Assembly (NCBI RefSeq): GCF_001955655.1 | Contig: NZ_MSPW01000015.1 | Coordinates: forward strand, 1-64,000 | DNA from: Viridibacillus arenosi | Lineage (GTDB): Bacteria; Bacillota; Bacilli; Bacillales_A; Planococcaceae | Length of the DNA stretch: 64,000 nt | Direction: 5' to 3' | Shown: piece after piece, positions 28,444 to 36,296 of the stretch | How positions within the stretch are numbered: position 1 is the first letter of the stretch | Layout of the letters: each line of letters opens with the position of its first letter | Notes under the pieces: generated by a model | Told to the model about the DNA's origin: nothing | Seen by the model: the letters and a program-made list of their open reading frames with translations, nothing else | Databases searched by the model: none | Translations under genes and position numbers: made by a program

Positions 28444-28449
28444 GTTAAA

Positions 28450-29880
28450 ATGACTAATTTAAACGTAAAAGAAACTTTCTCTAATCTACCTGCAGTGCCC
28501 GAAGAAAAAATCGTCAATGATTTACTCACAAAAGAACTAAAGGCTTTCAATAAAAAGATTATCGTACTAGATGACGACCCAACAGGTGTTCAAACAGTAC
28601 ACGGTATTTCTGTCTACACTGATTGGTCAGCAGAAAGTATTGAAGCAGGTTTTGCTGAAGATAATTCAATGTTCTTTCTCTTAACTAATTCACGAGGCTT
28701 TACAGCAGCTGAAACTGAACAAGCGCATAAGGATATCGCTAGTGTTATTGAACGTACAGCACAAAAACAAAATAAAGAATTCATCATTATCAGTCGTGGA
28801 GACTCAACATTACGTGGTCATTATCCCCTTGAAACAGAAGTATTAAAAAATACAGTTGAATCTCAATCTGATATGAAATTTGATGGTGAAGTAATTATGC
28901 CTTTCTTTAAAGAAGGTGGTCGCTTTACGATTAATAATATTCATTATGTACAGTATGACAATGAACTAGTACCTGCAGGTGAAACTGAATTTGCTAAAGA
29001 CCGTACTTTTGGTTACAAATCTTCACATTTAGGTGAGTGGGCAGAAGAAAAGTCAAACGGAGAGTTTAAAGCAACTGATGCTACTTACTTATCATTAGAG
29101 ACTATTCGCAACCTTGATATTGATGGTTTAGTTAATCAATTGATGGCAGTCAATGGTTTTAATAAAGTCGTTGTAAATGCTGTTGATTACGTTGATGTAA
29201 AAGTAGTAGTCATTGCATTAATCCGAGCGATGAATACAGGAAAACTGTTCATGTTCCGCAGTGCTGCTGCTTTAACTAAAGTAATCGGTGGCGTGAGTGA
29301 TAGAGATATTTTGACTAAAGAAGAATTAATGAAAGACCATTCTAAAAACGGTGGTTTAATTATGATTGGCTCTCATGTGAAGAAAACAACAGAGCAATTT
29401 GAAGCGCTAAAAGAATGTGATTTTATTGAATTTATCGAATTTGATGTTCACCTTGTATTACACCCAGAGCAATTTGAAGCAGAAATTGAGCGTATTATAG
29501 CGCTTAGTGGAAAGCTAATTAGTGAAGGGCAAACAGTCGCCGTCTATACGAAGCGTGAACGTCTTGATCTTGGTGAAGGCAAAAAAGAAGAAGAATTAAT
29601 GTTGTCAGTGAAGATTTCAAATGCTGTGACAAGCATTGTCAAACGACTTGAAGTACGTCCGAGCTTTATTATCGCTAAAGGTGGTATTACTTCAAGTGAT
29701 ATTGGAACAAATGGGCTTAGCGTTAAGCGTGCACTAGTAGCTGGGCAGATTAAACCTGGGATTCCAGTTTGGCTAACAGGTAGTGAAAGTAAATTCCCTG
29801 GCATGGCTTATGTTATTTTCCCTGGGAATGTGGGAACAAAAACAACCTTAAAAGAAGTAGCAGAGTTATTACATCAGTAA
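28450..29880 (+). CDS. Four-carbon acid sugar kinase (OtnK/DUF1537 family)
   Basis: A 476-residue kinase of the former DUF1537 family, which phosphorylates 3-oxo-tetronates or threonate. The N-terminal motif VLDDDPTGVQTVHG near residue 40, SRGDSTLRGHYPLE near residue 117 and the C-terminal nucleotide-binding block SFIIAKGGITSSDIG near residue 400 are all present. It starts 6 bases after the dehydrogenase stop. Together they would convert a tetronate to 3-oxo-tetronate 4-phosphate. Confidence 0.88.
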   Translation: MTNLNVKETFSNLPAVPEEKIVNDLLTKELKAFNKKIIVLDDDPTGVQTVHGISVYTDWSAESIEAGFAEDNSMFFLLTNSRGFTAAETEQAHKDIASVIERTAQKQNKEFIIISRGDSTLRGHYPLETEVLKNTVESQSDMKFDGEVIMPFFKEGGRFTINNIHYVQYDNELVPAGETEFAKDRTFGYKSSHLGEWAEEKSNGEFKATDATYLSLETIRNLDIDGLVNQLMAVNGFNKVVVNAVDYVDVKVVVIALIRAMNTGKLFMFRSAAALTKVIGGVSDRDILTKEELMKDHSKNGGLIMIGSHVKKTTEQFEALKECDFIEFIEFDVHLVLHPEQFEAEIERIIALSGKLISEGQTVAVYTKRERLDLGEGKKEEELMLSVKISNAVTSIVKRLEVRPSFIIAKGGITSSDIGTNGLSVKRALVAGQIKPGIPVWLTGSESKFPGMAYVIFPGNVGTKTTLKEVAELLHQ

Positions 29881-29901
29881 AGTAAGAAAGGTTGAGTAGA
29901 C

Positions 29902-30750
29902 ATGCTAGTTAATACGAAAGATATGCTGATTGCAGCACAAAAAGGTAAATATGCTGTAGCAGCATTTAATGTATATAATCTTGAAACGGCACAGGCTGCA
30001 GTTCGCGTTGCTGAAAAAGAAAAGCATCCGGTAATAATTGCTTTAGGAGAGCGTTATTTTGATACGGTGGATGTGGAAGCTTTTGCAGCATTAGTTAGAG
30101 TACTTGCGGAGAAAGCTTCCGTTCCGGTTTCTCTTCATTTAGATCATGCTTATGAAAAGCAATCTATCATTCGAGCAATTCGATGCGGTTTTAATTCTGT
30201 TATGTTTGATGGTTCAAAGTTTGATCTTGCGGAGAATATGAGATTAACAAAAGAAATTACGGAGATTGCTCATATGGCGGGTGTCAGTGTAGAAGCAGAA
30301 ATCGGTTCAGTTGCTCGTGGTGCTTTTTCAGATGAAGAAGAAGGGGATGGCACTTTAACAGATCCACAGTCTGCAAAGGCATTTGTGGAGGAAACAGGTG
30401 TTGATTTTCTAGCTGCTTCAATTGGAACCGTACATGGTATGTATACAGGAGAGCCTAATATCAAATTGGACTTGTTAGATGAAATTCGTGAACTAGTTGG
30501 CATACCACTTGTCCTTCACGGGGCATCAGGGACACCAGACGAAATTATTAAGCAGACTGTAGCAAAAGGAATTTGCAAAATCAATGTAAATACTGAAGTA
30601 TCACTAGCTGCAACATCTTATTTACAAAAGTCTTTTGAACAAGAGCAAAATAAAGTGGCTCATTTATCAGTAATTATGGCAAGTATGCAAGAAGCGATGG
30701 AACCTGTGATGACAAAGTTTGTCCGTTTATTATTTGCAGATAAAGCCTAA
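29902..30750 (+). CDS. Class II fructose-bisphosphate aldolase family protein
   Basis: A 282-residue zinc-dependent class II aldolase (FbaA/GatY type): HLDHAYEK near residue 80 supplies a zinc ligand and the catalytic acid, followed by VEAEIGSVARG, the His of GTVHGMY and LHGASGTP, and NVNTEVSLA for phosphate binding. In known tetronate pathways the last step is a class II aldolase/adducin-type decarboxylase (OtnC); here this different fold occupies that slot. Its likely product is dihydroxyacetone phosphate. Confidence 0.85.
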   Translation: MLVNTKDMLIAAQKGKYAVAAFNVYNLETAQAAVRVAEKEKHPVIIALGERYFDTVDVEAFAALVRVLAEKASVPVSLHLDHAYEKQSIIRAIRCGFNSVMFDGSKFDLAENMRLTKEITEIAHMAGVSVEAEIGSVARGAFSDEEEGDGTLTDPQSAKAFVEETGVDFLAASIGTVHGMYTGEPNIKLDLLDEIRELVGIPLVLHGASGTPDEIIKQTVAKGICKINVNTEVSLAATSYLQKSFEQEQNKVAHLSVIMASMQEAMEPVMTKFVRLLFADKA

Positions 30751-30827
30751 CAACCTTGATTTTAAGTAAAGAATATTTCGATGCTTTTCAGCCTTTTATA
30801 TTAGAGCTTTATATGAAAAAATTAAAT

Positions 30828-30863
30828 CGGAATGCCAAGAACTTATCAGTAAATGGCATTCCG
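30828..30863 (+). repeat. Inverted repeat before the GntP permease
   Basis: Perfect 10-bp arms CGGAATGCCA / TGGCATTCCG around a 16-base loop, ending 26 bases before the permease start. No real T run follows, so it is an mRNA hairpin or processing site more than a terminator. Confidence 0.55.
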
Positions 30864-30888
30864 CAACTTTTATGAGAAGAGGATTGCT

Positions 30889-32208
30889 ATGCCAATAGTT
30901 TCTATATGTGTAGGGGTTGCCCTATTACTATTATTAATGGTGGTATTTAAGTTAAACGCTTTCATATCATTAATTATTGTTTCGCTACTAGTAGGTATTC
31001 TTGAAGGTATGTCTCCAATTGATGCTATGACATCGATTGAGAATGGTTTAGGTTCGACTCTAGGTCACCTTGCAATGGTCATTATTTTTGGGGGAATTCT
31101 TGGTAAACTAATGACGGATTCTGGTGGTGCTCAACGTATAGCGATGACACTCATCAAAGTTTTTGGGGAAAAGCGAGTTCAATTAGCAGCTGTACTTACG
31201 GCATCAATTGTAGGGATTGCTCTTTTCTTTGAAACAGGCGTTGTTGTATTAATTCCTTTAGTCTTTACAATCGCTGCAGCAGCAGGGGTACCTGTACTTT
31301 ATATCGGTATGCCAGTTATTGCTGCTCTTATCACGATGCACGGCTTTGTTCCACCACACCCAGGACCAACAGCAATTGCTGACGTGTTTGGTGCGAATAT
31401 AGGTAAGATGTTGATTTATGGTATCATTATTGCCATTCCTGCAATTATTTTAGCAGGGCCGGTGTTTACGAAGTTGTTTAAGAAAGAAAGTTTAGAAACG
31501 ACGATTCCTAAAGAACTATTTAATCCAAAGCATTTTGAAGAGCATGAAATGCCAGGGTTTGGCACTAGTATTTTTACAGCTATTATCCCTGTTATTCTAA
31601 TTGCAACAAAGGCTTTTGTTGAGATCTTCATGCCTGGTTCACCTATTATGCCAGCTACTAATTTCATAGGTAATCCGAGTGTTGCCCTTTTAATCTCAGT
31701 TATTATTGCCATCTTTACCTTTGGGATTAGTCGTGGTAAAAAGATGCCAGAGATTATGAATTCTGTTTCAGAATCTGTTAGTGGTATTGCGATGATTCTA
31801 TTAATTATCGGTGCTGGTGGTGCATTCAAACAAGTACTGATTGATAGTCATATTGATCAATATATTTCAGATATTATGGCGGGTTCAACGCTTTCACCAT
31901 TATTACTTACTTGGTTAATTGCAGCTCTTTTAAGAGTTGCGGTTGGTTCTGCAACAGTGGCAGGTATGACTGCAGCTGGTATTGCTGCACCACTTGTATC
32001 AGCTGCAGGTATAAGTCCAGAGTTAATGGCTTTAGCTGCTGGTGCAGGGAGTATTACTTTCTCTCACGTTAATGATGCAGGTTTCTGGATATATAAAGAG
32101 TACTTCAACCTTTCAATCGGTCAAACCATTAAGACATGGTCTGTAATGGTAACCATTATTTCTTTAGTAGGACTAGCTGGTGTACTTCTTATTAACATGT
32201 TTATATAA
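30889..32208 (+). CDS. GntP family sugar-acid permease
   Basis: A 439-residue membrane carrier with about 12 hydrophobic segments. Family features include FGGILGKLMTDSGGAQRIA near residue 65, HGFVPPHPGPTAIA near residue 145 and the C-terminal GSATVAGMTAAG and SHVNDAGFW. GntP carriers import gluconate and related acids, so it probably supplies the tetronate. ATG at 30889 follows AGAAGAGGA; an earlier in-frame start overlaps the inverted repeat. It closes the operon. Confidence 0.9.
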   Translation: MPIVSICVGVALLLLLMVVFKLNAFISLIIVSLLVGILEGMSPIDAMTSIENGLGSTLGHLAMVIIFGGILGKLMTDSGGAQRIAMTLIKVFGEKRVQLAAVLTASIVGIALFFETGVVVLIPLVFTIAAAAGVPVLYIGMPVIAALITMHGFVPPHPGPTAIADVFGANIGKMLIYGIIIAIPAIILAGPVFTKLFKKESLETTIPKELFNPKHFEEHEMPGFGTSIFTAIIPVILIATKAFVEIFMPGSPIMPATNFIGNPSVALLISVIIAIFTFGISRGKKMPEIMNSVSESVSGIAMILLIIGAGGAFKQVLIDSHIDQYISDIMAGSTLSPLLLTWLIAALLRVAVGSATVAGMTAAGIAAPLVSAAGISPELMALAAGAGSITFSHVNDAGFWIYKEYFNLSIGQTIKTWSVMVTIISLVGLAGVLLINMFI

Positions 32209-32258
32209 TAAAAGGTTTTAAAAATATTGATATTCTATTAATGTAAAAATATTTAAAA

Positions 32259-32296
32259 GAGGCACTAACTAAGTTAATTTAGTTAGTGCCTTTTTT
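32259..32296 (+). terminator. Terminator of the sugar-acid operon
   Basis: Stem GGCACTAACTAA / TTAGTTAGTGCC with a loop of about 6 bases and a run of six Ts. Confidence 0.9.
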
Positions 32297-32328
32297 ACGC
32301 AGGTTTCAAATAAGGTGTTGTAAATTAT

Positions 32329-33084
32329 TCACTTCACTCGACTCTTCACTTGCTTCAATTGTGCCACGATGATGATGCTAATGATGACCAATAAAAACCA
32401 TGAGCTAATTTTGCCGATTGAAACGAGGGACCAAGTGTGTTCTTGATTTGGGTATTGCCATGCGCCGAAGAACGTTACGATATTTTCAGCAATCCAGATA
32501 AAGAAACCGATTAAGAAAAATGATAAAATCATTGGCATTTTAAAGCTTTTTTTGTTCAATTTATATGTTACTGTTGTACGAAAAAAGATGACTAATAACA
32601 ATGCTTTTAAGACCCAACGTAAATCATATATATAATGATGCGTAAAAAAGTTCATATAAATAAGAATGCTGATACTATAAGCAAAAAATGGCTTTGGCCA
32701 GTTGTAAATATGTAAATCTAAACGCCTCCAACTTTGACAAATATAACTCGCTACACTGGCATACATAAAGCCACTATAAAGAGGTACACCAAAAATTTTA
32801 CTGTACGCCTCCTCTGGATATGACCAAGACCCCATATGTACTTTAAATAATTCAAGCCCTAGTCCAATGACGTGAAACAAGCAGATGACTTTGAATTCAT
32901 CCCATGTCTCTAATTTTGAAATAAGCATAAAAACTTGTGCAGCTAGACAAATGATTAAAATAAAATCATAGCGTGGTAAATAGGGAATTCTCAACAGATT
33001 AGATAAGGCAAGTGTAGCGAAGATAATGACTGGGAAAATGCATGATATTGCTTGTAAGTATGTAAATTTTAATAATCTCTCCAT
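32329..33084 (-). CDS. DUF817 membrane protein (YoaT-like)
   Basis: A 251-residue integral membrane protein with about seven hydrophobic segments. Conserved-looking charged/aromatic blocks are MGSWSYPEEAY, PLYSGFMYASVASY and FGAWQYPNQEHTW, characteristic of DUF817 (B. subtilis YoaT). No function is established for the family. An AGGGTGA ribosome site precedes the ATG. It stands alone. Confidence 0.75.
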   Translation of the reverse strand: MERLLKFTYLQAISCIFPVIIFATLALSNLLRIPYLPRYDFILIICLAAQVFMLISKLETWDEFKVICLFHVIGLGLELFKVHMGSWSYPEEAYSKIFGVPLYSGFMYASVASYICQSWRRLDLHIYNWPKPFFAYSISILIYMNFFTHHYIYDLRWVLKALLLVIFFRTTVTYKLNKKSFKMPMILSFFLIGFFIWIAENIVTFFGAWQYPNQEHTWSLVSIGKISSWFLLVIISIIIVAQLKQVKSRVK

Positions 33085-33145
33085 AAAATCACCCTAAAAT
33101 TGGACGAAATTACATAAGATTAGGTTCGTATTGATGCTTTTACAA

Positions 33146-33183
33146 GAAGGGGGTGCATTCCAGTACAGTTGAATGCACCCTTT
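33146..33183 (+). repeat. Perfect hairpin between the DUF817 gene and ytaF
   Basis: GGGTGCATTC / GAATGCACCC, 10-bp perfect stem with a 10-base loop, only a short T stretch after it, 55 bases before the ytaF start. It may be an mRNA leader hairpin or a weak terminator. Confidence 0.5.
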
Positions 33184-33237
33184 GATTATTTATGCATATG
33201 ATTTAAAGAATGAGTGTATCGTTACAAGGAGGTCATT

Positions 33238-33807
33238 ATGCATTGGGTTACCATTCTACTTATGGGGGTTGCAGCTAATTTAGACAACTTAGGCATTGGT
33301 CTAGCTTATGGGGTTAAACAAACAAAAATCCCTATGATTTCGAACATTACTATTGCGTTTGTGGCGATGGTCATAACGTATATAGCGGTAATCGCGGGTT
33401 CTGAGGTGACCAGGTATATTTCGCCCCATAGCGCTAGCCTTATAGGCAGCTTTTTGTTGTGTGGAATTGGGCTATGGACACTATTATCCACAAAATTCAA
33501 AAATCAGGAGTCTTTGAAAAATCCTGAAACAATGGATAGAGATATGAATCGAATTATTTCTGTTAGAGAATCGGTGCCGCTCGGTTTGGCCCTATCTGCA
33601 AACTGCCTTGCAGGTGGGATAGGGATTGGTGCAAATGGTATTTCAGCTATATGGACAGTTATATCAATTGGTTTATTTTCACTAATTACGATTGGAGTAG
33701 GCAACCATTTTGGTTCTTTATTGACCAATTCATTTATCAGCAAATATTCCACTGTGCTTTCTGGATTATTACTTATCTGCATTGGGATATTTGAGATGTT
33801 CATTTAA
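33238..33807 (+). CDS. ytaF: Sporulation membrane protein YtaF (MntP-like)
   Basis: A 189-residue protein with six hydrophobic segments and the duplicated acidic motif of the MntP/YtaF family (VAANLDNLGIGLAYG near residue 8; LSANCLAGGIGIGANG near residue 120). YtaF is a sporulation-linked membrane protein in Bacillus; relatives export Mn2+. ATG at 33238 lies after AAGGAGG. Confidence 0.82.
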   Translation: MHWVTILLMGVAANLDNLGIGLAYGVKQTKIPMISNITIAFVAMVITYIAVIAGSEVTRYISPHSASLIGSFLLCGIGLWTLLSTKFKNQESLKNPETMDRDMNRIISVRESVPLGLALSANCLAGGIGIGANGISAIWTVISIGLFSLITIGVGNHFGSLLTNSFISKYSTVLSGLLLICIGIFEMFI

Positions 33808-33818
33808 CCACAAGAAAG

Positions 33819-33853
33819 CCCTAAATCTAATTGGATTTAGGGTGATTTTTTTA
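33819..33853 (+). terminator. ytaF terminator
   Basis: CCCTAAATC / GGATTTAGGG stem followed by TGATTTTTTT. Confidence 0.75.
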
Positions 33854-33906
33854 TGATTTTATTTGAATGCTAAATGTAGAAGATAAATACATTTTAGATA
33901 TAAGGA

Positions 33907-34263
33907 TTAAATCCCAACTAAATAAAGTAATAGAATTAAAGATAAAATAGTTCCAGTGACTATATAATGCCGCCAATTATTCTTGCCATAAAGAGCTAAA
34001 CCATTAATTATTCTCGATACAATAGTTAGGGATAAAGTAAAAACTAACCAGATGAAGGGTAATACGCTAAATAAGGTTTGAATGCCTATTGCTAATAAGA
34101 AGAGGTGACTTATTGCGAAAAAAGTCAGTGCAATCTTTTTAGAACTGCCTAATGTTATGCCCTGTTTTAAATTTCTAATAGTCAGGGTAACCAAACCAGT
34201 GATGCATACCATAGAATATAATATTATTATTAAACTACTAACCAATTTCATCCATCCTTTCAT
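33907..34263 (-). CDS. Small four-helix membrane protein, unknown
   Basis: A 118-residue protein with four hydrophobic segments and short polar loops (RNLKQGITLGSSKK; YGKNNWRHY). No ribosome site is evident in front of the first ATG (34263); a second ATG four codons later has AAAGGA very close by, so the start is uncertain. It is divergent from a MerR-type regulator, which may control it. I do not recognise the family. Confidence 0.6.
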   Translation of the reverse strand: MKGWMKLVSSLIIILYSMVCITGLVTLTIRNLKQGITLGSSKKIALTFFAISHLFLLAIGIQTLFSVLPFIWLVFTLSLTIVSRIINGLALYGKNNWRHYIVTGTILSLILLLYLVGI

Positions 34264-34283
34264 ATTTAATAAAGGATAGAATA

Positions 34284-34297
34284 TGGGGTTAACCCCA
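34284..34297. promoter_or_regulatory. Perfect 14-bp palindrome upstream of the MerR gene
   Basis: TGGGGTTAACCCCA, fully self-complementary, lies between the divergent membrane protein and the MerR-type regulator. It is a natural candidate for the MerR operator. Confidence 0.45.
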
Positions 34298-34330
34298 CGT
34301 CAACTAATTACTGTTTTAGGAGCTGAGGCA

Positions 34331-34687
34331 TTGAAAATTAGTGAATTTATAAAAAAAGTGAATACAACAAAGGATACAATTCGTCACTACGAGGAATTGG
34401 ATTTAGTGAAACCGAAATGGACGAATGGAATAAGGGATTATTCAATAAAAGATATTAGTGATTTTCATGCAATTAAGGAAATGCAGTTAATTGGATTTAC
34501 TTTAAAGGACGTACAGGAAATATTCAATATAAAGCGAACTGATGGATGCGGGTCAGAAAAGTTAATTCAAGGATTATTAAAAAGCCTTGATCAAGAACTA
34601 GAATTTGTACTAAAAGAAGAACAAGAACTTCAATATAAAAAAAATAAAATTAGAACAATGATGTTGGAGTTAAATCAGTTAATGTAA
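34331..34687 (+). CDS. MerR family transcriptional regulator
   Basis: A 118-residue MerR regulator: winged helix KISEFIKKVNTTKDTIRHYE at the N-terminus, the second recognition block GIRDYSIKDISDFHAI and a C-terminal dimerisation helix rich in E and K. TTG at 34331 is chosen since AGGAG lies 8 bases upstream and it gives the usual family start; a longer ORF from 34283 would cover the palindrome. A Cys (DGCGSEK) sits in the linker. The inducer is unknown. Confidence 0.8.
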   Translation: MKISEFIKKVNTTKDTIRHYEELDLVKPKWTNGIRDYSIKDISDFHAIKEMQLIGFTLKDVQEIFNIKRTDGCGSEKLIQGLLKSLDQELEFVLKEEQELQYKKNKIRTMMLELNQLM

Positions 34688-34801
34688 TATCTGTAGAGCC
34701 TTTTGTAGTGTAGGAGAAGAGGTTTTCAAAATAAAAATGATTTTAAAGTAGCAGATTCATCTATCAATCATATTCTAATCTCACTATGAGGAGGTGGCAA
34801 A

Positions 34802-35830
34802 ATGGAGTTTGGAGTATATACCTTTGCAGATTTAGGAATCGACCCTCAAACAGGAAAGTTAGGGAAAGCAAAGGACCGTTTGCAAGAGGTATTACAAGCG
34901 GCGAAACTTGCGGATGAAGTTGGGCTTCAAGTATTTGGAGTAGGTGAGCATCATCGACTGGATTATGCAATTTCTTCAGTGCCAGTAGTATTAAGTGCAA
35001 TTTCTCAGCAGACAAAAAATATCCAGTTAACAAGTGCAACAACAGTTCTCAGTACTGTAGATCCAGTTCGGTTATATGAAGATTTTGCAACGTTAGATTT
35101 ATTATCGAATGGTCGTGCAGAAATTATGGCAGGACGTGGTGCCTTAGTAGATTCATTTCGATTGTTTGGTTACAATCTTGAGCAATATAACGAATTATTT
35201 GAAGAGCACCTTGAATTGTTTTTGAAGTTAAATAACGAAGCAACTATTACTTGGAAAGGAAATTACCGTCCTGAGTTATCCAATGCAGAGATTTCACCAC
35301 GAGCGACAAATCCCATTCCTGTCTGGGTTGGTGTAGGAGGCACACCAACAAGTGCGAAGAGAGCGGGACGTTATGGAGTAGGAATGGCAATTGTTATTCT
35401 TGGGGATGATCCAAAATGCTTTGTACCTTTAGTTGAGGATTACCGAACAGCATTTAAAGCAGCGGGACATCCAAAAGAACAGTGTCAATTAGCTGTAACG
35501 GGTCATGGATATTTTACTGAAGATGGAAAGCGAGCGAGAGAGACATTTTATACTTACTTTAATAATTATTGGACATATGTTAACAAGCAGCGTGATATGT
35601 TTTTTCACTTAGATCGTGAAGATTATGATCAAATGACATCTCCTGAGGGATCATTGTTTATCGGAGAACCAGATGAAATTATTGAGAAAATTCTTAAACA
35701 GCATGAATTACTAGGTCATTCTCGCTTTTTAGCACAGCTAGACATCGGTGCGCTTCCTTACAAAGAAGTAGCTAAGTCAATTGAATTACTAGCGACTAAA
35801 ATAATGCCAGGGGTTAATAAATATATATAA
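34802..35830 (+). CDS. LLM-class flavin-dependent oxidoreductase
   Basis: A 342-residue bacterial-luciferase-like monooxygenase. It has VFGVGEHHRLDYA near residue 42, TSATTVLSTVDPVRLYEDFATLD near residue 80 (given in part) and GRAEIMAGRG; the N-terminal FGVYTFADLGIDP is typical of this FMN/F420-type subgroup. Such enzymes oxidise alkanes, amines or thiols with FMNH2, but the substrate is not evident. It follows GAGGAGGTGG. It stands alone after the MerR gene, 114 bases away. Confidence 0.85.
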   Translation: MEFGVYTFADLGIDPQTGKLGKAKDRLQEVLQAAKLADEVGLQVFGVGEHHRLDYAISSVPVVLSAISQQTKNIQLTSATTVLSTVDPVRLYEDFATLDLLSNGRAEIMAGRGALVDSFRLFGYNLEQYNELFEEHLELFLKLNNEATITWKGNYRPELSNAEISPRATNPIPVWVGVGGTPTSAKRAGRYGVGMAIVILGDDPKCFVPLVEDYRTAFKAAGHPKEQCQLAVTGHGYFTEDGKRARETFYTYFNNYWTYVNKQRDMFFHLDREDYDQMTSPEGSLFIGEPDEIIEKILKQHELLGHSRFLAQLDIGALPYKEVAKSIELLATKIMPGVNKYI

Positions 35831-35835
35831 ATCTC

Positions 35836-35876
35836 AAAAGGGCTGTCCCATCGTCATGTGGTGACAGTCTTTTTGG
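35836..35876 (+). terminator. Terminator of the oxidoreductase gene
   Basis: AAAGGGCTGTC / GACAGTCTTTTT stem (one G-T pair) around a loop of about 15 bases, followed by more Ts. Confidence 0.7.
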
Positions 35877-36056
35877 TTTTAGTTCAATAGTGAATGCCGA
35901 ATTTATTAGAAGTATAGATGAATACATTATTTAAAATAGTTTTCATTTGATAAGGGAAGAAACACTATGAAGTAGAAGCATTAAATTGAGAGGACATGCT
36001 ATAATAACTAACAATGAGTCGGCGATTTAAAAGCTGATACGAAGGGTATGTTAGCT

Positions 36057-36245
36057 GTGAATCCTATCTTAAGGCTATTAGGAATAATATTATTTTTATT
36101 TATTATTTTGAAATTTGGCATGTCAATTATGAAATTATTCGTTACACTTCTATTTTATAAGTATTTTATTATCGTCTTAATCATTGCAGGGATTGCATTT
36201 TTTATCTATAAAACATCGCCATTTAAACAGAAAAATAAAAAATAA
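36057..36245 (+). CDS. Small membrane protein, ~62 aa
   Basis: Two hydrophobic segments and a basic tail (PFKQKNKK). GAAGGG at 36041-36046 is 10 bases before GTG 36057 and only one base before ATG 36048, so GTG is preferred. No family recognised. A shared terminator separates it from the convergent amidase gene. Confidence 0.5.
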   Translation: MNPILRLLGIILFLFIILKFGMSIMKLFVTLLFYKYFIIVLIIAGIAFFIYKTSPFKQKNKK

Positions 36246-36248
36246 GAC

Positions 36249-36292
36249 AAAAAAGGAAACACCTCTGATTGGAGAGGTATTTCCTTTTTCTT
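36249..36292. terminator. Bidirectional terminator before the amidase gene end
   Basis: AAAAAGGAAA-ACCTCT / AGAGGT-TTTCCTTTTT stem with one mismatch and A/T tracts on both sides. Confidence 0.8.
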
Positions 36293-36296
36293 TTTA

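Noticed and set aside
30951-30964. cre-like GTTAAACGCTTTCA within the start of the GntP gene
   Set aside because: First two bases differ from consensus and it lies inside coding sequence; too weak to list as a site.
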